Source of the DNA: an uncultured Chitinophagales bacterium
Lineage (GTDB): Bacteria; Bacteroidota; Bacteroidia; Chitinophagales; Chitinophagaceae
Direction: 5' to 3'
DNA: 12,840 bases
NCBI GenBank assembly: GCA_946886475.1
Contig: CAMPIQ010000109.1
Span: 1 to 12,840 of the forward strand
The translations under genes and the position numbers were made by a program. The notes under the pieces are model-generated. The model saw only the letters and a list, made by a program, of their open reading frames with translations. It was not told where the DNA came from and did no database searches. This document shows, piece by piece, positions 8,448 to 12,840 of the stretch; within the stretch, counting starts at the first letter, position 1; each line of letters starts with the position of its first letter.

Positions 8448-8566
8448 TTTGTCTGCCCCGCCTCTTAATATCCTGCTTTTTCTGAAGGGTTTGTTTTTAC
8501 ATGCTGATCTTTTGAGATTTTCTCCCGGGCAAATTACATATGAATAGTTCGGCGGATAACATTAAG

Positions 8567-8911
8567 TTAACCGGGTTGATGCTGATAACAAAAACCATTA
8601 GCGATCCTGGTCTTATGCCTGCATCTGTTTCCTGCCTTTGTTTTGCCTTTACATTGTACCGTGGAGCTTTGTCCTTTGCCTTCCTTTGAAACAGGAAGCT
8701 GATTTGGTACAGCCTGGGGTTGGCATATCCTGCATGGCTGCAATCCCAGTTTTGCCGCCTGTTCAACAGAGATCTTTTCTGAAACATTTTCTACCATCCT
8801 GCAACTGGCCAGGTGATATTTTTTCCCGGATGGTGTTTTGAATACATCCTGTGCATACGCATTCAGGCCGAATGCCTGAACCAATATAAAAATGAAAATA
8901 AATCTGCACAT
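8567..8911 (-). CDS. Exported small protein with two Cys/His clusters (DUF5763-like C-terminus)
   Basis: Protein of 114 residues with a signal peptide (residues 1-20, hydrophobic FIFIFILVQAFG, cleavage near AYA-Q). The first cluster, KYHLASCRMV...LGLQPCRICQP (H33, C37, C60, C63), resembles the small metal-binding module of Ada and some secreted-nuclease-associated domains. The second, QCKGKTKAGNRC...GFCYQHQ (C87, C97, C108, H111), resembles the DUF5763 motif frequent in Bacteroidota. A linker rich in Pro, Ser and Lys (64-85) joins them. Each cluster supplies four plausible zinc ligands, so a cell-envelope zinc-binding or nucleic-acid-binding role is possible, but no catalytic domain is present. 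It is transcribed toward the histidine kinase gene and ends 119 bases from it. Function unknown; the DUF name is from memory of the motif. Confidence 0.8.
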   Translation of the reverse strand: MCRFIFIFILVQAFGLNAYAQDVFKTPSGKKYHLASCRMVENVSEKISVEQAAKLGLQPCRICQPQAVPNQLPVSKEGKGQSSTVQCKGKTKAGNRCRHKTRIANGFCYQHQPG

Positions 8912-8966
8912 CTGTTGATCTGAATAAGCTGAAACTACAAAATATATTACGGTATACCCCCGAAAA

Positions 8967-9104
8967 TTATCTATTGCCTTTAAGCAGCAGGGGATAAACT
9001 AAGCCTTTAACCCTGTAGTAAAGACAATGGAGTGAACCGCCTTCTTTCGTTTTAAAACACATATGGTCATCAGGGTGAATGATCAGTCTTTCTTTTTGAA
9101 TCAT
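8967..9104 (-). CDS. Possible small protein of 45 residues
   Basis: An open frame ATG-to-TAA of 45 codons beginning MIQKERLIIHPDDHMCFK and ending YPLLLKGNR. It fills part of a 648-base gap that otherwise looks empty, has a balanced amino-acid mix rather than the Phe/Leu/Ser-rich look of antisense shadows, and lies 55 bases upstream of the exported Cys/His protein in the same direction, so the two could share a transcript. No recognisable family; no clear ribosome-binding site, which is normal here. It may be a genuine small gene, the remnant of a larger one, or chance. Confidence 0.4.
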   Translation of the reverse strand: MIQKERLIIHPDDHMCFKTKEGGSLHCLYYRVKGLVYPLLLKGNR

Positions 9105-9559
9105 GTCTTAGATCTTTCAGCCTCTTATTTCTAAGAATTCCTTTTGGAAAAAAATGTTTTGAGTTTATCCTCCTGAGTCAATTAGCTGACTAAACGGGAC
9201 GTGATTATTAATTGCTGTATCCTCCGCCTTCAATAGCTGTGATTATAAAGGTCAGCATTCAATTAAAGGTTTTTTAATCATGCTTTTTTTGCTTTGGTTT
9301 CTACAATTGAGCAGGCATCCGGGTAAAAATTCTATTAGCAGTCTCAACAAAAATTTTTTTATGCGGGTAAAAGTAAAAATACTTATCCGGAATGCGTAGT
9401 AACACGGTATTATGATTATTAATTATATTATAACTTAGTAGTACGAACGAACTTCAATCCCCTCTGGATACCACCACAATTCAACCCCCTGGATCTGCTT
9501 TTTGCAAGCAAATGGATGTCTGAGCTATTCAATTCTGTTAACTACTGTTATACAATTCA
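9105..9559. other. Non-coding stretch upstream of ECF sigma gene
   Basis: About 450 A/T-rich bases with no convincing coding frame on either strand. CGGGTAAAA occurs twice in the same orientation, at 9320-9328 and 9364-9372, 44 bases apart (about four helical turns). An A5T7 tract lies at 9349-9360. No clear TTTG/TAnnTTTG promoter pair was found before the sigma gene. The repeats could be regulator or sigma sites, but this is only pattern reading. Confidence 0.3.
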
Positions 9560-10114
9560 ATGACGAATGCTGAGATAATATATGAAAAAGAAATTCTTTT
9601 GCAGCTTTCGAATGGTTGTGAGGATGCTTTTGAAAAGATCTATTATCATTATAGCCCGGCATTGTATTGTAAACTGATGAAGGTGTTGAAATCAGAATCA
9701 CTGGTGAAAGAACTGATGCAGGATATATTTCTGGTGATCTGGAAAAACCGGCAATCCATTGATGTCAGCAAATCATTCCGTTCCTATATATTCTGCATAG
9801 CGGAAAACAAGGCCTGTGATTATTTCCGCAAGTCTATAAGGGATCAGAAATTGCACGGACAGATAAAATCAAACTGTCAGCAATGTGAAGGTGTGGAATC
9901 GGAGATCATCAGAAAGGAAAATTCGCGAACACTTCACCAGGCTATTGATCTGCTTCCACCAAAAAGAAAACAGGTGTTCATGCTTTGCAAGGTGCAGGGC
10001 AAATCTTATGATGAAGTGAGTCATCAGCTTGGCATCTCCTCATCTACCATCAGCGATCATATTGTTAAGGCAAATAGTTTTTTAAAGCAGCATCTTTCCC
10101 GTATGGATCAATAG
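9560..10114 (+). CDS. RNA polymerase sigma factor, ECF subfamily (Bacteroidota type)
   Basis: Alternative sigma factor of 184 residues that redirects RNA polymerase to a small regulon. Region 2 spans about 15-92, with DAFEKIYYHYSPALYCKLMKVL, then ELMQDIFLVIWKNRQSID (51-68) and the -10-recognition part SFRSYIFCIAENKACDYFRK (72-91). Region 4 spans about 122-177, with ALPPKR-type LLPPKRKQVF (131-140) and the helix-turn-helix SYDEVSHQLGISSSTISDHIVKA (149-171). This is the layout of the large ECF group that in Bacteroidota is normally paired with a FecR-type anti-sigma factor downstream on the same strand. Here the only candidate partner is a 76-residue protein on the opposite strand, converging with a 16-base gap. 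Odd feature: the linker carries a CxxC (C106, C109) and the protein has seven cysteines in all. Target promoters unknown. Confidence 0.92.
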   Translation: MTNAEIIYEKEILLQLSNGCEDAFEKIYYHYSPALYCKLMKVLKSESLVKELMQDIFLVIWKNRQSIDVSKSFRSYIFCIAENKACDYFRKSIRDQKLHGQIKSNCQQCEGVESEIIRKENSRTLHQAIDLLPPKRKQVFMLCKVQGKSYDEVSHQLGISSSTISDHIVKANSFLKQHLSRMDQ

Positions 10115-10130
10115 AACGCCTCTGACGGAT

Positions 10131-10361
10131 TTAGTCTCCCTTCAATTTCTTCCTGATATCGCTGAAAATCCCATCCAGCGAAGGATTGCTTTCCTGTTGG
10201 ATATTGTCTGGTGATTCCAGTTCTTTTCTGATCAATTCTTTCAGGATAGCCTCATTTTCTCCGGCACTAAAATAGGCTGCCAGCAAAGCTGTTTCAACAG
10301 AGGTAGACTGGTTATTAAGGTATTTATGAAAAATCTTTTCTATTTGCTTGCGTTTGTTCAA
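10131..10361 (-). CDS. FecR-like anti-sigma N-terminal domain, stand-alone (truncated or minimal)
   Basis: Soluble 76-residue protein whose pattern IEKIFHKYLNNQSTSVETALLAAYFSAGENEAIL...LIRKELE, then LDGIFSDIRKKL, matches the N-terminal cytoplasmic, sigma-binding segment of Bacteroidota FecR anti-sigma factors. The transmembrane helix, FecR beta domain and DUF4974-type C-terminus that should follow are absent: the frame stops at 10131 and the sigma gene occupies the opposite strand beyond. The start codon appears to be TTG (10359-10361), since the in-frame stretch back to a TGA contains no ATG and there is no internal Met. It could be a deliberately minimal, signal-independent anti-sigma protein or the remnant of a full FecR gene after rearrangement. 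The good coding character over the full 76 codons favours a functional remnant. The family call rests on pattern memory. Confidence 0.68.
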   Translation of the reverse strand: MNKRKQIEKIFHKYLNNQSTSVETALLAAYFSAGENEAILKELIRKELESPDNIQQESNPSLDGIFSDIRKKLKGD

Positions 10362-10490
10362 CTGAATTCTGAATTTTCTGGAATATCTGTTATGCCGGTT
10401 TTGAAGAGGTCAAAATACAAATAAGATTTACATCTTCATAGAACACCCTTAAATGTAAGCGGTGAAATCATTAAATGCGGGTTACTTCCC

Positions 10491-10527
10491 GGCCGGATGC
10501 CCGGTGATAAAGGATATGGATCCGGCC
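10491..10527. repeat. GC-rich inverted repeat
   Basis: GGCCGGAT (10491-10498) and ATCCGGCC (10520-10527) are perfect reverse complements separated by 21 bases. The surrounding 40 bases are far richer in G+C than the flanking A/T-rich spacer. No T-run follows on either side, so a terminator is unlikely. It could be a structured RNA element or a protein-binding site; purpose unknown. Confidence 0.45.
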
Positions 10528-10848
10528 CGGCCCTGATTACAACTGGTGCAAAACAAACCACACAAAATTCCATTTTCGCCCAAATGGTGATCCGGTGCAG
10601 AAAACGGATTTTATCCATCCCAAAGAATAAACCTATTACGAACGGTAGAAAGATTTACTCTGTTCTCTATTCCATTTAGCAGATTGCAGCATCCATTGTT
10701 GAAAGCCGGAAGATCCTGCCGTCAGTATGGTTGTTTATATTCAGCCTGTGCTTTTATATAATTGAATCGAAAGATTTTATGCAATACAACATAGCCGGTT
10801 ACTTCAGTATTTCTGTCCCTTCAGAAAATGTTTTTAATTGAAAGCAGA

Positions 10849-10863
10849 GGAAAATCCTTTTCC
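10849..10863. repeat. Perfect short dyad GGAAAA-TCC-TTTTCC
   Basis: Six-base arms at 10849-10854 and 10858-10863 around a three-base centre, about 100 bases before the DUF4255 start codon and just upstream of the weak promoter candidate at 10887. The position suits a regulator site, but a 6-base dyad can arise by chance. Confidence 0.3.
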
Positions 10864-10886
10864 GGACGTATTAGTTAACGAATGGA

Positions 10887-10917
10887 TTTGCTTTTACCGG
10901 GCTAATGCTTATTGCTG
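10887..10917 (+). promoter_or_regulatory. Weak candidate promoter for the DUF4255 operon
   Basis: TTTG at 10887-10890, a 19-base spacer and TATTGCTG at 10910-10917, which matches four of the six fixed positions of TAnnTTTG. It would start transcription about 35 bases before the ATG at 10961. If an ECF sigma factor controls the operon, the real promoter may look different. Confidence 0.25.
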
Positions 10918-10960
10918 CAGACTCCCTTTTTTGAATTGATATCTTACTCAAACTAAAATA

Positions 10961-11554
10961 ATGATTGATAAGGCACTCGCTTTACTCCGGGATGAGCTTG
11001 ACAATTATATTGACCTGTCAATTGGTTCAGCAGAGGTGGTGATCGATAATATTGGCCTGCTGGAAACATCCGGGTCTGATACGCTTACCAAGCGCATAGT
11101 GATAACGCTGGTTAACGTTGAAGAAGAAAGTACACTTAAAAATAATACGCCTCTTAGAAAAGGATATAACACCAGTGCCATTTATGAAAACCCGCCTGTA
11201 TTCCTCAATTTATATGTATTGATCTCCTGTAATTATTCGGGTGATGATTATGTGCATGCACTGGAAAGGCTTTCTGCCATTGTAAAATTCTTCCAGTCAA
11301 GGAATTCCTTTTCATTCAGTTCCGTATCGGGTGGATTATTACCAGCAGAACCTGATCTGATTGACCTGAGATTTACCATGGAATTATATACCCTCACATT
11401 CGAACAGATCAATCATTTGTGGGGATCTCTGGGAGGAAGGCAAATTCCTTTTGTGATGTATAAACTCAGGCTGGTTGCACTTACCGACAGGTCAATAGTT
11501 CGTGAAATTCCATTAATAGAAGAAATAGATTCAACCTTATCACCAGTTAAATAA
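10961..11554 (+). CDS. DUF4255 protein: eCIS tail-terminator/cap component (Pvc16/Afp16 N-terminal-like)
   Basis: Protein of 197 residues with the hallmarks of DUF4255: start MIDKALALLRDELDNYI, VVIDNIGLLE (26-35), the strand KRIVITLVNVEEE (44-56), NPPVFLNLYVLIS (77-89), YVHALERLSAIVKFFQ (97-112), and the end block LTFEQINHLWGSLGG...PFVMYKLRLVAL (145-174). DUF4255 is the N-terminal domain of Pvc16/Afp16, which terminates the tube and sheath at the distal end of extracellular contractile injection systems. It is a standard marker of eCIS loci, and in Bacteroidota it commonly stands near the start of the cluster. It lacks signal peptide and membrane segments, as expected for a particle assembled in the cytoplasm. 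The next gene starts at the base after its stop codon, showing a tight operon. An alternative is an isolated DUF4255 gene from a phage-tail remnant, but the neighbour argues against that. Confidence 0.88.
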   Translation: MIDKALALLRDELDNYIDLSIGSAEVVIDNIGLLETSGSDTLTKRIVITLVNVEEESTLKNNTPLRKGYNTSAIYENPPVFLNLYVLISCNYSGDDYVHALERLSAIVKFFQSRNSFSFSSVSGGLLPAEPDLIDLRFTMELYTLTFEQINHLWGSLGGRQIPFVMYKLRLVALTDRSIVREIPLIEEIDSTLSPVK

Positions 11555-12840
11555 ATGTCAGTCAACTATAAACCATTATGTGAAGTCAAATTACTGCATG
11601 AGTACTATCTCACTGCCAGGGATGGAACTACTGTTTTCGATCTGCCTGTTCAGGCAGACCGGCTCTCTTTTCTGAAAGAAAGATTCCGGTTCCGTTATCC
11701 TTCTATAAATGAGCACCTCGCTTTTGAACCGGCAACCGCAGTTGGATCGCTTTTTTCAAATTACAGGTTAAGGGTTATTGAGTCTTATTCGGGATTCAAA
11801 TTATTTACATCCGTAACGGAAGAAATGCTTCCGGGTGGTATCAAGGCATACAAACCCTTGTTCTCCATTCCAGAAAACTTTCCCCTGCTGATACAGCTGA
11901 GAAATAAAAATTTTTTTCTTGATACGATTTCAAACAGCAGCTTTAAAAAGCCGCTTAGGTCAAAATATTATTTCACAAACAGGAACCTGGGCGCTCCCCG
12001 GATCTTTCCATCCCTCACCAGGTCACTTTCCCTCCGGGATGATACTTTACAATACGAGCAGGGTGAACTTGTATTTGATCCCGGCGATAACCAGACCAAG
12101 GCTTTCTTTACTGAGAAAGATGGAACCATCAACTGGATGGCGGTCAGTGGCTCGGGATATGCCGGTAATAATGACCTTTCATTGCTGCCTGCAAGGTTTC
12201 AATACCATTTTTCAAATGCCGATGAAGTAAATGAGGCCACATTTATTTTAAAGGATGCTGCCAATGCCGTTGTTTCAACCATCAACCGCAGTAGTGTAGA
12301 ACTGCTGACCAAAGTGACGGTTGATTTTAGTTCCGTTGTGCCCAGGCTTTTGAACACAGATATTGCTGATACACCGGAACAATATATTCTTGAAGTAACA
12401 TCAACAAACGGATACAGTAAAACACACCCGGTGACGTTTTGCAGTAATGACCTGTTCCCATTTGATAACTGGGGACTGGTGCACCTGCAAACACGTGTTG
12501 CAGATCCTGCTTTCAACCTGATAGATGATGAAGGCTTTTTAATTACCAGGAAAAATGCCGGGGGAAGCATTTTGCCTGCACCTGTTTTTGAGATCAGGAT
12601 CAAAAGCCGGTTTGCCTTCTGGAGATATTTAAATAACAGGAATATAAAGATCCTTGATAATCCTGCCCTCCATCCTTTTCTCTCCTATGATGCTGCGAAT
12701 GGAATTATGGAAACAAAAAAAATGATCAATGCCAGTTATACCCCTGTTGAATTAAATGAAATGGGCGCCACCCAGTACCTGCCAAATCCTGATCCTTCTA
12801 ATCCGCTGACCACCGAGCTACAACGGGTTTACACAGATAT
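11555..12840 (+). CDS. Large eCIS-associated protein of unknown function, 5' part (runs off the window)
   Basis: An open frame from ATG at 11555 with no stop up to the right edge: 428 complete codons plus two bases. It begins MSVNYKPLCEVKLLHEYYLT and continues with good coding character throughout (for example LQTRVADPAFNLIDDEGFLI, residues 311-330). The ATG follows the DUF4255 stop (11552-11554) without a gap, so the two are almost certainly co-translated. There is no signal peptide or membrane helix. The region about 218-300 alternates short hydrophobic strands in a way that suggests a beta-sandwich or Ig-like fold, followed by an aromatic-rich part with WRYLNNRNIKIL (356-367). In many Bacteroidota eCIS loci an uncharacterised large protein sits between DUF4255 and the sheath genes, which fits this position; a cap-adaptor or structural role is inference. 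No named family recognised. Confidence 0.85.
   Translation, partial: MSVNYKPLCEVKLLHEYYLTARDGTTVFDLPVQADRLSFLKERFRFRYPSINEHLAFEPATAVGSLFSNYRLRVIESYSGFKLFTSVTEEMLPGGIKAYKPLFSIPENFPLLIQLRNKNFFLDTISNSSFKKPLRSKYYFTNRNLGAPRIFPSLTRSLSLRDDTLQYEQGELVFDPGDNQTKAFFTEKDGTINWMAVSGSGYAGNNDLSLLPARFQYHFSNADEVNEATFILKDAANAVVSTINRSSVELLTKVTVDFSSVVPRLLNTDIADTPEQYILEVTSTNGYSKTHPVTFCSNDLFPFDNWGLVHLQTRVADPAFNLIDDEGFLITRKNAGGSILPAPVFEIRIKSRFAFWRYLNNRNIKILDNPALHPFLSYDAANGIMETKKMINASYTPVELNEMGATQYLPNPDPSNPLTTELQRVYTD

Larger units (their letters stand above)
10362..10960. other. Long intergenic region before the eCIS-like genes
   Basis: About 600 bases with no convincing gene; short frames here are rich in Pro, Gly, Ser and rare contexts and look spurious. 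It holds a GC-rich inverted repeat (10491-10527), a small A/T-rich dyad (10849-10863) and a weak promoter candidate (10887-10917). It separates the convergent sigma/anti-sigma pair from the rightward DUF4255 operon and probably carries the operon's control region. Confidence 0.5.

Noticed and set aside
8448..8566. Gap between the converging histidine kinase and exported Cys/His genes, examined for a bidirectional terminator
   Set aside because: Only a four-base stem (ATCT-TTTG-AGAT) is visible, without proper T-runs on both strands.
10436..10679. Opposing 60-codon frames on both strands in the pre-eCIS spacer
   Set aside because: They overlap each other almost completely, have no family pattern and are shaped by the GC-rich inverted repeat; neither shows real coding character.
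11919..12230. 103-codon plus-strand frame near the right edge
   Set aside because: Same strand but another frame inside the large ORF from 11555; no start context or pattern supports it.
12199..12603. 134-codon minus-strand frame near the right edge
   Set aside because: It lies antisense to the uninterrupted plus-strand frame starting at 11555, which has the better start context and operon position; composition is Ser/Thr-rich as in shadows.
1..12840. tRNA, rRNA, CRISPR arrays, transposases, integrases and attachment sites
   Set aside because: No tRNA-like cloverleaf, no regularly spaced repeats, no transposase or integrase frame and no flanking terminal repeats were seen, so there is no direct evidence of recent mobility.

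Overview
The window looks like chromosomal DNA from a member of the Bacteroidota, most likely a Chitinophagaceae-type soil or sediment bacterium. This rests on protein style and gene content (a Bacteroidota-type ECF sigma factor, a FecR-like anti-sigma N-terminus, a DUF5763-like cysteine-rich protein, a secreted GH43 enzyme). It also rests on one good promoter of the phylum's TTTG - N20 - TAnnTTG type and on the general lack of strong Shine-Dalgarno sequences. No tRNA, rRNA, CRISPR array, insertion sequence or integrase is visible. Phylum is a fairly safe inference; family is a guess.

Layout, left to right. (1) 20-3271, minus strand: a LolD/YbbA-type ABC ATPase followed by an 844-residue, ten-helix FtsX/MacB-type permease of the YbbP kind, forming a two-gene ABC operon. 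(2) 3444-4370, plus strand: a compact transcription unit with a Bacteroidota promoter whose spacer holds a perfect inverted repeat, an ArsR-family repressor, an SRPBCC (AHSA1-like) protein overlapping it by 4 bases, and a clear rho-independent terminator. (3) 4464-5483: a secreted glycoside hydrolase of family 43. (4) 5592-6050: a second, stand-alone SRPBCC protein. (5) 6330-8447: a membrane sensor histidine kinase (periplasmic sensor, HAMP, PAS, HisKA_3, HATPase) with no response regulator beside it. (6) 8567-9104, minus strand: an exported small protein with two Cys/His clusters, preceded by a possible 45-residue ORF. (7) 9560-10361: an ECF sigma factor converging on a 76-residue protein that looks like only the N-terminal cytoplasmic part of a FecR-type anti-sigma factor. 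(8) About 600 non-coding bases with dyad-symmetric elements. (9) 10961 to the right edge: a DUF4255 (Pvc16/Afp16 N-terminal-like) protein and, starting directly at its stop codon, a large ORF that runs off the window.

The most interesting part is item 9. DUF4255 proteins are the tail-terminator/cap components of extracellular contractile injection systems (eCIS: Afp, PVC, MAC, AlgoCIS and relatives). In Bacteroidota they often stand near the start of the eCIS operon. The right edge is therefore probably the first two genes of a contractile injection system whose sheath, tube, baseplate, AAA+ ATPase and cargo genes would lie beyond the window. The ECF sigma factor and truncated anti-sigma protein just to the left could be regulators of it, but nothing in the sequence proves this.
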